A stretch of DNA of 55,450 nt from an uncultured Oscillibacter sp. (GTDB lineage Bacteria > Bacillota > Clostridia > Oscillospirales > Oscillospiraceae): NCBI GenBank assembly GCA_910585245.1, contig CAJUCO010000014.1, forward strand, positions 1-55,450, written 5' to 3'. The position numbers and the translations under genes are program-made. Of the stretch, positions 40,394 to 48,613 are shown piece after piece (within the stretch, counting starts at the first letter, position 1; each line of letters starts with the position of its first letter). The notes under the pieces were generated by a model. That model was not told the DNA's origin. It did no database searches and saw only the letters and a list, made by a program, of their open reading frames with translations.

Positions 40394-41113
40394 ATGCGCT
40401 ACGCCGAGCTATTGGAGCTTGCTCCGGGATTGCGGGAGTTTACCGCCCAGATTCCAGAGGATTTGGACGGACAGTTCCAGCTGAAAACCCATCCTGCCCA
40501 CACGCTCATCCACCAGAAGGACAGCCCCCTGGAGCGGATCGGCATTTTGCTGAGGGGAACTTTCCGTGTGGTAAACGAGTTTGAAAACGGCAATGTGTTC
40601 ATGATTGAAATGAATGAGGCGGTGTCCTTCATCGGGGAGGTGACGCTGCTGGCGGAAGCCGCCGCTACCTCCGTAACCATTGAGACGGTGACGGATTGCC
40701 TGGTTGCCTCGCTTCCGGTGGAGTGCTTTGACGCGTGGCTCCGCCAGGACATTGTGTTGCTTCGGGGGATTAGCCGCCATGTGGCCGCGAAACTCTATTG
40801 CTCCAGTTACAGCAGGGGAGAGCGGCTGTTCCATTCGGCGAAATATGTGCTTCTAAAATACCTGGTCCATCAGGCGGAGGTGCAGGGCATTCAGGCCGGC
40901 AGACAGGTGGTTTTGAGCAAGACCCGCCAGCAGATCAGCGAGGAGGTGGGCTTGACAGTGAAGACGATTAATCGCACCCTGACTCAGTTTGTCAAGGACG
41001 GTATCCTCTCCATCCAGCGGGGCAAAGCCTCTTTTAGCGCCGGACAGTACCACCGGGCCCAGCGGGAGCTTCGGGTCTATATGTCCCAGAGCAAGAACGG
41101 CGCCTTTACCTGA
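40394..41113 (+). CDS. Crp/Fnr family transcriptional regulator
   Basis: A 239-residue regulator with an N-terminal cyclic-nucleotide-type beta barrel (about 30-125; RIGILLRGTFRVVNEFENGN, then ISFIGEV-like VSFIGEVTLLAE), a long dimer helix, and a C-terminal winged helix whose recognition part is KTRQQISEEVGLTVKTINRT. No Fe-S Cys pattern of true Fnr is seen. GGAAGGAGGGGGGAGCC precedes the ATG at 40394; the frame opening at 40334 would lie upstream of that site. It follows the deaminase operon by 95 bases and ends at a terminator, so it may regulate that operon (inference from position). Confidence 0.88.
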   Translation: MRYAELLELAPGLREFTAQIPEDLDGQFQLKTHPAHTLIHQKDSPLERIGILLRGTFRVVNEFENGNVFMIEMNEAVSFIGEVTLLAEAAATSVTIETVTDCLVASLPVECFDAWLRQDIVLLRGISRHVAAKLYCSSYSRGERLFHSAKYVLLKYLVHQAEVQGIQAGRQVVLSKTRQQISEEVGLTVKTINRTLTQFVKDGILSIQRGKASFSAGQYHRAQRELRVYMSQSKNGAFT

Positions 41114-41143
41114 GAAGCCGGGGAGTCCAAAAGCATAGAGAGA

Positions 41144-41179
41144 AGGCCTGGGAGTGCGTTTGCACTCCCAGGCCTTTTT
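41144..41179. terminator. Bidirectional terminator between crp-type gene and the solute-binding protein gene
   Basis: AGGCCTGGGAGTGC (41144-41157), GTTT loop, GCACTCCCAGGCCT (41162-41175), then TTTT: a perfect 14-bp stem serving two converging genes. Confidence 0.92.
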
Positions 41180-42510
41180 CACGCAGCGGCGTTCAGCGCC
41201 GCGTCCTGGAGCTCGTCGAAGGCCGCCATACACTGATCCACCGTAGCGCCGTTCAGCAGCTCCCGCACGATCAAGCAGGTGTTTCCCCACTGCTCCACAT
41301 TCATTCCCGCGTTGGAACCCAGAACATAGACGCCCGCTTCGATTCTGTCGTTAAGCGGTTTCAGGGCGGGAACACAGTCCACTTTTACATTTTTGGAGGG
41401 GGAAATGACCCGGTTGTTGTCGGAGTAGATTTGAAGTGCCTCGTCGGAAACCATGATATTTAAAACCTGAGCCGCGTCTTCGGCGTGCTCCGCGTCCACG
41501 CAAACGGCAAGCCCCGTCATGGGGATCACCGGCATCTGGCCCAGAGCGCTGGGAAAACCGATCACCTGCATCTCGAAGTCCGTTTTTCCATAGGCGGTTT
41601 CCGTGTTTGCCGCCCCCCAGTAGGCCATGACAATGGGTGTTTTTCCCGCCAGAAAGTCCGGTCCTTCCGCTTCAATGGCCTCGCTGACGGCCGCCTTTTC
41701 CGCGTCGATATAGCCGCGGTCAATGAGGGTTTGAAGAAACTCGAAACCGGGGCGCATATAGTCGCTGTATCGGGCCTCCCCACTGTTGAGGGCGGCGATC
41801 TCCGCCTCGGCATTTTCGCCGTTGTAAAGTTCTGCATAGGCCTGGGCGAAGACGAAGGTTTCCAGCCACCAGCGGTTGGCGCCCACAGGCGTCTCAATTC
41901 CGTTTTCTTTCAATACCCGGCAACACTCCAGAAATTCCTCCGGAGTCTGGGGAAGGCGGAGACCGTAGCGGTCAAACAGGTCCTTGTTGACAAACAGACC
42001 GTAGGCCACAACTTCCTGTGGAATCGCGATCAGCTTTCCGTCCACCGTGTTGGCGGTTCGAACGACCTGGCGCAGGTTTTTGGCGCTGTCCAGTCCGGAC
42101 AGGTCCATCAGCTTTCCTTCTTTGCCCAGAGTCAGTATGGTGTCCGGATTCAGCAAATACAAATCGTCCATGTTGTTCCGCGCCCTGTCAAGGGAAACCT
42201 CGTCGTAGGTTTTGTCCTGGTAATTTTCCGCCGTATAGGTATTGTAATCTACGGTTACGCCCAAGGCGTGTTCCGCCATAGCGACCGTGAGGTCTGACGC
42301 GGTTCTTGCAACGTTTTCCGCGTCGGGGTCGATTTTCTCCATGGGGCTGAAAAGGTTGACGACCGTTTTTGCTTCCTCCACCTGAGGGATTAGATTCTTG
42401 GGGTCTTCGTGCCCTTCACAAGAGGCCAGAGTCAGCGCCGCCGCCACCGACAAGAGAACGGCGGCCCATCTCCGTGGACCATATACTGCACGCTTCTTCA
42501 TATCGCTCAT
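41179..42510 (-). CDS. Extracellular solute-binding lipoprotein (family 1 type), orphan, coupled to a sensor kinase
   Basis: A 443-residue lipoprotein with lipobox LTLASC (Cys31). The mature part has the layout of sugar/oligosaccharide-binding proteins of the MalE type: VNLFSPMEKIDPDAE, DLYLLNPDTILTLGKEGKLM, GKLIAIPQEVVAYGLFVNKD, LFDRYGLRLPQTPEEFLECC, KTPIVMAYWGAANTET and VIPMTGLAVCVDAEHAEDA. It is shorter on the N-terminal lobe start than usual but otherwise full length. No ABC permease or ATPase is adjacent. Its start overlaps the stop of the upstream hybrid kinase (ATGA), so the two are made together; I infer that it presents ligand to the kinase rather than to a transporter. The ligand is not evident. 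Confidence 0.85.
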   Translation of the reverse strand: MSDMKKRAVYGPRRWAAVLLSVAAALTLASCEGHEDPKNLIPQVEEAKTVVNLFSPMEKIDPDAENVARTASDLTVAMAEHALGVTVDYNTYTAENYQDKTYDEVSLDRARNNMDDLYLLNPDTILTLGKEGKLMDLSGLDSAKNLRQVVRTANTVDGKLIAIPQEVVAYGLFVNKDLFDRYGLRLPQTPEEFLECCRVLKENGIETPVGANRWWLETFVFAQAYAELYNGENAEAEIAALNSGEARYSDYMRPGFEFLQTLIDRGYIDAEKAAVSEAIEAEGPDFLAGKTPIVMAYWGAANTETAYGKTDFEMQVIGFPSALGQMPVIPMTGLAVCVDAEHAEDAAQVLNIMVSDEALQIYSDNNRVISPSKNVKVDCVPALKPLNDRIEAGVYVLGSNAGMNVEQWGNTCLIVRELLNGATVDQCMAAFDELQDAALNAAA

Positions 42511-45047
42511 GTTTCCTTTCGCTGGGTAACTTGCCGGATGACTTTTTTCAAAAGCTCCATATCCAGAGGCTTTGCTACGTGAGCGTCCATACCGGCGTCC
42601 AGGGCCGCTTTCTCGTCTTCGGCAAAGGCGTTAGCGGTCATGGCGACGATGGGCACGCGCCCCGCGTCCTCCCGCTCCAGAGAACGGATGGCCTTTGCGG
42701 CCTCATGGCCGTTCATCACCGGCATCTGTACATCCATTAATATCGCGTCAAATTCTCCTTTTTTTGATTGGCGGAAACGATCTACCACCAGTTGGCCGTT
42801 TTCCACGATTTCGCAGGAAGCGCCTTCAATCTCCAGAAGCTCTGCCAGGATTTCCGCGTTAATGGCATTGTCCTCCGCGGCGAGGAAGTGAAGACCTTCC
42901 AGGCTGCCGGAGTCTCCAGGTTCGGGCTCCTCGGTGGTTTTTGTCCAAAGCTCCGCAACCTTTTCCCGGAACGCAGAGACAAAAAACGGTTTTGTAAGGA
43001 TACCGGCAACGTTCGCTTGCAGCGCTTCTTCCATTTCCTCCTCCCCCACTTCTACCAGGAGGAGGATGGGAACGGGCAGCGCCTCTCGCAGTTCTTGGAT
43101 TCCCTGGATTCCGCAGGTATCCCGGTCCAGCAGAAGCAACTGGTAATCCCGGCCGCTTTTACGAACATCGGCTATAGCGTCTTCGGGGTTGGCGGCGGTT
43201 TCTACGTGGACGCCGGTGTCTTTCATGAGCGCCAGAATGCTTTTCCTGCTCTCCGGATCTCCATCCACCGCCAGAACGCGGCGAAGGCCCTGTTTCTCCC
43301 AGAACAGGCGGTCGATCTGCTCTTCCAGTATACGAAGTTCCAGGTCCACCCGGAAAAGGGACCCCCGGTCCACTTCACTGAAGACCTCGATAGTTCCACC
43401 CATCAACTCCACAATGCTCTTGGTGATAGCCATGCCAAGCCCAGTACCCTGGACCTTGTTTGTGGTGCTGTTTTCCGCTCTGGTGAAGGCATCGAAAATA
43501 GTTTCCAGGTATTCCGGCGTCATGCCATAGCCGTTGTCCTCCACCTCAATGCGGATGTGTTCATACTGGCTGGAGCGCTGCTTGAGTCCCAGGATGCGAA
43601 ACCAGATTTGCCCGCCCTCTTGCGTGTATTTTACGGCGTTGGAGAGGAGGTTGATAAGAATTTGGTTGATGCGCGTTTCATCTCCCACCAGATACTCGTG
43701 CCGGATACCGGTGACCTCCAGGTGGAAGGCCTGCCCCTTGGCCTTGGCCATGGGCTGGATAATGGCGTCCACGGAGGAGACCACGTCGTTTAAAGAGAAT
43801 TTTTCGAGACTGAGCACAACCTTCCCGCTTTCAATTTTGGAGACGTCCAGGATGTCGTTGATGAGACTGAGAAGGTGTTGTCCGGAGGCTGTGATCTTTT
43901 TCGTGTACTCCCGGACCTTGACCGGGTTTTCCGCGTCCATGGACAAAAGCGTGGTGAAGCCCAAAACCGCGTTCATGGGCGTGCGGATATCATGGGACAT
44001 ATTGGAGAGGAAGGTGGTCTTGGATTCGCTGGCGATTTGGGCGGCTTGCAGCGCCTCGGCCAGTTGTTGGCTGTGAAGTTTTCGTTCCTCCTCCTGCTCT
44101 TTTCGCAGTTTGTCCTGTTGCTTCCAGTTGAGGTAGTAGAGCAAAATGCAAAGAAAAAACGCCGCCAGCATGGAGACCACCACGATGACGATATTTTGGT
44201 TAACGGTTCGTCCCTCTTGCTGAATGGCCTCCACAGGCACATATCCCACCAGGAAAACAGTTCCACCATTTACCGCCCACATATAGTTGAGGGCGTTTAC
44301 CCCCCGGATATCGTGGTAAAAAAGGAGGTTTTCCCCATTCTTTAGACAGGCTTCCACCTCGGCCTGAATTTCCGGACTTTGGATATTGTTCGCTCGGTAG
44401 AAATCGGCCAGATTCAGGTGTCCCGCGTTCCGTTGACCCATCCCTTTGGGCTTCAGGACAAAGCGCTGGCTCTCCGCGTCCATGATATACAACGACGCCT
44501 GCTTGTTGTAAAACCCGTCGGGAAGGGACCGGTCAACAGCGTCGTAGACGTATTCCGCGTATAGGGTTCCGATGATCTTGCCATCCCGCTCAATGGGACA
44601 TTTCATAGTATAGGACCAAGTTCCCATATAATTCAGGTAGGACTGGGAGACCGGCAGGCCTTTTACGGTCCCGCCTGCGGAAAAGTCCAATCCCTCTTCT
44701 GTGAAGGGCTCCCCGGTGTTGGAGACGCCCGACGTTTTGCCAAAGAGAATCAGCGACATTTTCGACATGGTTTGATTTTTCTCGTAAGCCTGAATGTAGG
44801 CTTCCGGATCCTCCACCCGGGCGATCTCCTGGGCGATCAGGACCTGAAATTCCGCCTCGCTACCGAGGATAGCCTCGATGGTGCTTTGAATCAGGTCCAG
44901 GCTTTCGTTTACGTTTTGAATGGCGGAGGAGGACATTTCCCGGGAAATCTTCCGGGAAACTGTATAGACAATCGTTCCCAAAATGCAAAAGACCAGTACA
45001 ATGGAAAGAAGCAGAGGCAGTTCTCTCCGCTTAAGGTTCTCTTTCAT
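42507..45047 (-). CDS. Hybrid sensor histidine kinase with two receiver domains
   Basis: An 846-residue membrane kinase. TM1 (about 11-31) and TM2 (about 287-308) bound a 250-residue extracellular dCache-like sensor (GTWSYTMKCPIERDGKIIGT, LYIMDAESQRFVLKPKG). A short coiled coil leads to HisKA with FLSNMSHDIRTPMNAVLGF (phospho-His352) and HATPase_c (INLLSNAVKYTQEGG, DNGYGM, GTGLGMAITKSIV). Receiver 1 (about 590-705) has LLLLDRDTCGIQG and GILTKPFF. Receiver 2 (about 722-840) is canonical: EDNAINAEIL, LMDVQMPVMNG (phospho-Asp772), AMTANAF, AKPLDMELL. There is no DNA-binding output and no HPt domain, so the phosphate must pass to a partner encoded elsewhere. The frame opens at a TTG (45053), but GGAGA is spaced for the ATG at 45047. 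Coupled to the solute-binding gene. Confidence 0.93.
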   Translation of the reverse strand: MKENLKRRELPLLLSIVLVFCILGTIVYTVSRKISREMSSSAIQNVNESLDLIQSTIEAILGSEAEFQVLIAQEIARVEDPEAYIQAYEKNQTMSKMSLILFGKTSGVSNTGEPFTEEGLDFSAGGTVKGLPVSQSYLNYMGTWSYTMKCPIERDGKIIGTLYAEYVYDAVDRSLPDGFYNKQASLYIMDAESQRFVLKPKGMGQRNAGHLNLADFYRANNIQSPEIQAEVEACLKNGENLLFYHDIRGVNALNYMWAVNGGTVFLVGYVPVEAIQQEGRTVNQNIVIVVVSMLAAFFLCILLYYLNWKQQDKLRKEQEEERKLHSQQLAEALQAAQIASESKTTFLSNMSHDIRTPMNAVLGFTTLLSMDAENPVKVREYTKKITASGQHLLSLINDILDVSKIESGKVVLSLEKFSLNDVVSSVDAIIQPMAKAKGQAFHLEVTGIRHEYLVGDETRINQILINLLSNAVKYTQEGGQIWFRILGLKQRSSQYEHIRIEVEDNGYGMTPEYLETIFDAFTRAENSTTNKVQGTGLGMAITKSIVELMGGTIEVFSEVDRGSLFRVDLELRILEEQIDRLFWEKQGLRRVLAVDGDPESRKSILALMKDTGVHVETAANPEDAIADVRKSGRDYQLLLLDRDTCGIQGIQELREALPVPILLLVEVGEEEMEEALQANVAGILTKPFFVSAFREKVAELWTKTTEEPEPGDSGSLEGLHFLAAEDNAINAEILAELLEIEGASCEIVENGQLVVDRFRQSKKGEFDAILMDVQMPVMNGHEAAKAIRSLEREDAGRVPIVAMTANAFAEDEKAALDAGMDAHVAKPLDMELLKKVIRQVTQRKET

Positions 45048-45148
45048 TGACAATCTCCATTTCGACGCTTTGAAAGGGTGGAATATCTTTGTTTTTTTCG
45101 GAAGGGGACCCGCGTTTCCTCAAGGGGCCGTGGCTCATCTTTTTTTCC

Positions 45149-45178
45149 ATTATACTATTTTCAGCGTTTTCTTGTCAA
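45149..45178 (-). promoter_or_regulatory. Promoter of the kinase/solute-binding protein operon
   Basis: On the minus strand TTGACA (45178-45173), 18-base spacer, TATAAT (45154-45149): perfect boxes, about 100 bases upstream of the kinase start. Confidence 0.8.
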
Positions 45179-45302
45179 TGGTTTCCAGACGCGAAAGAGC
45201 TCTGGCTGCCTGGGTTTGGGGACCCCATGTGATATTGTCACGGAAGGGGCGAAGACAATGGGCTATACTGTGGCTTGTAAAAAGATTTAAGGAGGAATAG
45301 AG

Positions 45303-45620
45303 ATGTCTGTTCTACAAATTACCAAGGAGAACTTTCAACAAGAGGTGCTACAGAGCCGGAAACCTGTGCTGCTGGATTTCTGGGCCGGGTGGTGCGGTCC
45401 CTGCCGGATGCTGGGTCCCGTTGTGGAGGAAATTGCGGAGGAGCGGGCCGACGTCAAAGTCGGAAAGATCAATGTGGATGAGCAGCAGGAGTTGGCCGGT
45501 GTCTTCCAGATTATGAGCATCCCCACTCTGATGGTCGTGAAGAACGGCGATGTGGTTCATCAGGCAGTGGGCGTGCGGCCCAAGCAGCAGATTCTCTCCA
45601 TGCTTGGAGCGGAGAGGTGA
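45303..45620 (+). CDS. trxA: Thioredoxin
   Basis: A 105-residue thioredoxin that keeps cytosolic proteins reduced and donates electrons to reductases. The active site WCGPC gives Cys31 and Cys34; DFWAGWCGPCRM, the buried charge region, cis-Pro in MSIPTLMVVKNG and the closing helix are all present. AAGGAGG lies 9-10 bases before the ATG. It is followed after about 40 bases by the CoA-disulfide reductase gene, so both probably form a thiol-redox operon. No thioredoxin reductase gene is in the window. Confidence 0.96.
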   Translation: MSVLQITKENFQQEVLQSRKPVLLDFWAGWCGPCRMLGPVVEEIAEERADVKVGKINVDEQQELAGVFQIMSIPTLMVVKNGDVVHQAVGVRPKQQILSMLGAER

Positions 45621-45660
45621 TCCGGATAAACCCTGTGGGGTGGAAAGGTGGAACGACGGT

Positions 45661-47355
45661 ATGAAAATTGTGATTGTAGGCGGCGTGGCGGGAGGAGCCA
45701 CGGCGGCGGCGAGAATCCGGCGGCTTGACGAACAAGCGGAAGTGGTGGTTTTTGAGCGGTCCGGCTATGTCTCCTATGCCAACTGCGGCCTGCCCTATTA
45801 CATTGGCGGCGTAATCGAATCGGCGGGGGAGCTGACTCTCCAGACGCCGGAGGGGTTCCAAAGCCGTTTTCGGGTGGACATACGGGTCCGGCACGAGGTG
45901 ACTGCCCTCCACCCGGACCGGAAGACCGTCTCGGTACGAAATCTGGTCACCGGAGAGGAATTTGAAGAGAGCTATGACAAGCTCCTGCTCTCTCCTGGAG
46001 CCAAGCCCACCCAGCCGCCCCTTCCCGGCGTGGAGCGGGACCGGGTATTTACCTTGCGCACGGTGGAGGACACCCTGCGCATCCGGGAATTTGTGACGGG
46101 CTGTCATCCCCGGTCTGTGATCCTGGCGGGGGGAGGCTTCATCAGCCTGGAGACGGCGGAAAATCTCCGGGAGTTGGGCATGGATGTCACCATTGTCCAG
46201 CGGCCCCGTCAGCTGATGAATCCCTTTGACCCGGAGATGGCCGCCTTCATTCACGCCAAGCTGCGGGAGCGGGGCATCAAGCTCCTGCTGGGCCGCTCTG
46301 TGGAAGGCTTTGAAGGAGAGGGAGACGCGGTTCGAGTGCTGCTGAGGGGAGAAGAACCCCTGACGGCGGACATGGTGGTCCTGGCCATTGGCGTCACGCC
46401 GGATACGGACCTTGCCCAAAAGGCCGGATTGGAGCTGGGCATCAGGGGGAGCATTGTGGTGAACCAGCGGATGGAGACGTCCGTCCCGGACATCTATGCC
46501 GTAGGCGACGCGGTACAGGTGAAGCATTTTGTCACCGGCAAGGAGACTCTGCTTTCTCTGGCGGGACCCGCCAATAAGCAGGGCCGCATCGCGGCAGACA
46601 GCATCTGTGGAAAGGAAAGCCACTTCACAGGCTCTCAGGGTTCTTCTGTGGTTAAAGTTTTTGACATGACCGCCGCCGCCACCGGCGTCAATGAACAGGC
46701 GGCGCGCTCTGCGGGAATCGAGTGCGACAAGGTCTACCTCTCTCCGGCCAATCACGCCGGGTACTATCCGGGTGGCAGAGTGATGACCGTGAAGGTGCTC
46801 TTTGAACGGGAGACATACCGGCTGCTGGGGGCTCAGATTGTGGGATATGAGGGGGTGGACAAACGAATCGACGTGTTGGCCACGGCCATTCGGGCGGGAC
46901 TGACCGCCCTGGACTTGGCGGAGCTGGATCTAGCTTATGCGCCGCCCTATTCCTCCGCCAAGGACCCGGTGAATATGGCGGGATTTATGATCGAAAATTT
47001 GGCGGAGGGATTGGTGCGGCAATTTCACTGGGATGAGGCGGACGCCTTGCCCCGGGATGGAAGTGTGACGTTGTTGGACGTCCGCACCGATCAGGAGTAT
47101 GGAAGCGGCCACATGGAGGGGTTCCTCCACATTCCGGTGGATGCGCTAAGGGAACGGCTGGAAGAGTTGGAGCGGGGCAAGCCTGTCTATCTGGTTTGCC
47201 AAAGCGGCCTGCGAAGCTATATTGCCTGCCGCATTCTGACACAGGAGGGGTTTGACTGCCGCCACCTGGCCGGAGGCTACCGCCTTTATGAAAGTGCGAT
47301 TCTGGACCGCGCTGCCGCAGAACAAACATTCCCCTGTGGGATGAATCGGGTGTGA
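45661..47355 (+). CDS. CoA-disulfide reductase / NADH-dependent persulfide reductase fused to rhodanese
   Basis: A 564-residue flavoprotein of the pyridine nucleotide-disulfide oxidoreductase family with a C-terminal rhodanese domain (CoADR-RHD). The FAD site is IVIVGGVAGGATAAARIRRL; the single redox-active Cys42 lies in SYANCGLPYYIGG, the mark of the CoADR/NADH oxidase group. The NAD site is VILAGGGFISLETAE and the second FAD motif DIYAVGDAVQVKH. The rhodanese part starts at about residue 455 (LLDVRTDQEYGSGHMEG) and carries the sulfur-accepting Cys513 in LVCQSGLRSY. Such fusions reduce CoA disulfide, CoA persulfide or polysulfide. The frame extends upstream into trxA, but the nucleotide-binding motif shows the start at 45661. 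Ends at a strong terminator shared with a Crp/Fnr gene. Confidence 0.92.
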   Translation: MKIVIVGGVAGGATAAARIRRLDEQAEVVVFERSGYVSYANCGLPYYIGGVIESAGELTLQTPEGFQSRFRVDIRVRHEVTALHPDRKTVSVRNLVTGEEFEESYDKLLLSPGAKPTQPPLPGVERDRVFTLRTVEDTLRIREFVTGCHPRSVILAGGGFISLETAENLRELGMDVTIVQRPRQLMNPFDPEMAAFIHAKLRERGIKLLLGRSVEGFEGEGDAVRVLLRGEEPLTADMVVLAIGVTPDTDLAQKAGLELGIRGSIVVNQRMETSVPDIYAVGDAVQVKHFVTGKETLLSLAGPANKQGRIAADSICGKESHFTGSQGSSVVKVFDMTAAATGVNEQAARSAGIECDKVYLSPANHAGYYPGGRVMTVKVLFERETYRLLGAQIVGYEGVDKRIDVLATAIRAGLTALDLAELDLAYAPPYSSAKDPVNMAGFMIENLAEGLVRQFHWDEADALPRDGSVTLLDVRTDQEYGSGHMEGFLHIPVDALRERLEELERGKPVYLVCQSGLRSYIACRILTQEGFDCRHLAGGYRLYESAILDRAAAEQTFPCGMNRV

Positions 47356-47360
47356 ACAAA

Positions 47361-47392
47361 GCCGCCTGCCGCGTATGCGGCAGGCGGCCTTT
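47361..47392. terminator. Bidirectional terminator after the CoADR-rhodanese gene
   Basis: GCCGCCTGCCGC (47361-47372), GTAT loop, GCGGCAGGCGGC (47377-47388), then CTTTC: a perfect 12-bp GC-rich stem between two converging genes. Confidence 0.85.
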
Positions 47393-47470
47393 CAGGCTGC
47401 CGGAAAATATACAACGGAAGGAAACAGCACTGGGGGAAAAGCCGGAGGCCTTTTGGTTTCAGCCTGCTGT

Positions 47471-48130
47471 TCAGTCTCCACGCAAGGAGGCCAGCCCCTT
47501 CAAATTTACAAGCTCCACCTGTCCCCGGGAGAGTTTCACCAGTCCCTCGCTCTGGAAATAGCGGAGCATCCGGGTTACCACCTCTCTGGCGGAGCCCAGG
47601 TGATTGGCAATTTTTTCGTGGGTGATGGATAAGGTGTTTGTCCCCTCCAGGGCGCTCTCTTGAAGCAGGAAGCTGGAGAGGCGCTGGTCAATCCGTTTCC
47701 AGAGGATCTGCTCCATCAGCCACATGACCTCGGAGAAACGGTTACTCATAAGCTCGTTGGTATAGTTGGCTACGGCGGCGGATTCCTCCATAAGCGTCTG
47801 GTAAACGTTGGGCGGAACAACCCAGACCCAGGTGTCCTTTTCCGCCTCGATGGAGACTTCAAACTGGATGCCGCGCATGACGCAAGAGGCCGAGAACAGA
47901 CAGATATCCAGTTCAATCAGACGGTAGAGGGTGATTTCCCGCCCCTCGTCCGAAAGGGCATAGGCCCGCAATTGACCCGACTGCACCAATAGCAGTCCCG
48001 TGCAGTCCAAATTGCCCCGGTGGACCACGGCGTGCTTTTCCAGCTTCCTGTGGGTCACCGTGGCCGAGAGATTTTGACGCTGGGTGTCTGTCAGCTCGTT
48101 CCAGATGGGAAAACAATCCGTAAATTCCAT
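47471..48130 (-). CDS. Crp/Fnr family regulator with conserved cysteines
   Basis: A 219-residue regulator: beta-barrel effector domain (about 20-120, GLLLVQSGQLRAYALSDEGR, EITLYRLIELDICLFSASCV), dimer helix, and winged helix with ITHEKIANHLGSAREVVTRM as DNA-reading part. Cysteines occur at CFPIW near the N-terminus, LDCTG, and ICLFSASC; the last motif recurs in anaerobe Crp/Fnr proteins and could sense redox state or reactive sulfur (inference). The minus frame runs 17 codons further, but GAGGTGTACCT precedes the ATG at 48130. It converges on the CoADR-rhodanese/thioredoxin pair, its most plausible target. Confidence 0.88.
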   Translation of the reverse strand: MEFTDCFPIWNELTDTQRQNLSATVTHRKLEKHAVVHRGNLDCTGLLLVQSGQLRAYALSDEGREITLYRLIELDICLFSASCVMRGIQFEVSIEAEKDTWVWVVPPNVYQTLMEESAAVANYTNELMSNRFSEVMWLMEQILWKRIDQRLSSFLLQESALEGTNTLSITHEKIANHLGSAREVVTRMLRYFQSEGLVKLSRGQVELVNLKGLASLRGD

Positions 48131-48223
48131 AGGTACACCTCGCTTCATTTCCATCATAGGGTAAGAGGGGGAAACTGTCAATCACTTGCCGGCAAAGAGA
48201 CGGTGTGAAAGAGGTGGAGTTTT

Positions 48224-48274
48224 GAAAAAGAGCGTCTTCGTCCCGGACATTTACCGGGGCGAAGACGCTTTTTC
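48224..48274. terminator. Terminator hairpin, bidirectional
   Basis: AAAAAGAGCGTCTTCGTCCCGG and CCGGGGCGAAGACGCTTTTT form a long stem (one bulge) with an ACATTTA loop. On the minus strand it ends in CTCTTTTTC and lies 37 bases after the small ORF stop, so it probably ends that transcript. Confidence 0.8.
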
Positions 48275-48310
48275 GGTCTATATCTGCTGTGCCGTTCAAA
48301 CGCCGGTCAC

Positions 48311-48400
48311 TTACTTGTTCGCTTCGCGGCGCAATTCGCGGCGCAGCTGGTTCAGCTCCTGGTAATGAATGCTGACAAGGCTCTGGAACCATTTAAACAT
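48311..48400 (-). CDS. 29-residue basic small protein
   Basis: A short minus-strand ORF encoding MFKWFQSLVSIHYQELNQLR and RELRREANK. Support: AAGGAGGC (48415-48408) seven bases before the ATG, a possible promoter upstream (TGGACT, 16 bases, TATCCT, around 48451-48424), and a terminator just after it, that is, a complete tiny transcription unit. The first half is amphipathic and aromatic, the second a basic helix (RRELRREANK). No known family. It could be a small regulatory or membrane-surface protein; a type I toxin-like role is conceivable but unsupported. Confidence 0.6.
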   Translation of the reverse strand: MFKWFQSLVSIHYQELNQLRRELRREANK

Positions 48401-48613
48401 ACGAACCGCCTCCTTTTCACTTGGAATTTATGTTCTTAGGATACCACGTTTTGAAAAGAAGTCCAGCGGTAAAGTGACGGTTTATAGAGAGTGAAGCCAC
48501 AAGTTTTTGTCGATACAGACAAAAGTGATGGATAAAATTTGTACAATAAGTACAAACGCGGGAGAAGTGGCGTCTTTCCCCTCAGGATGTTACGGGATTG
48601 GAAGGAACTTGCG

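Noticed and set aside
41179..42510. ABC importer of family 1 sugars
   Set aside because: There is only a binding protein; no permease or ATPase gene is within reach in either direction, and the gene is coupled to a kinase instead.
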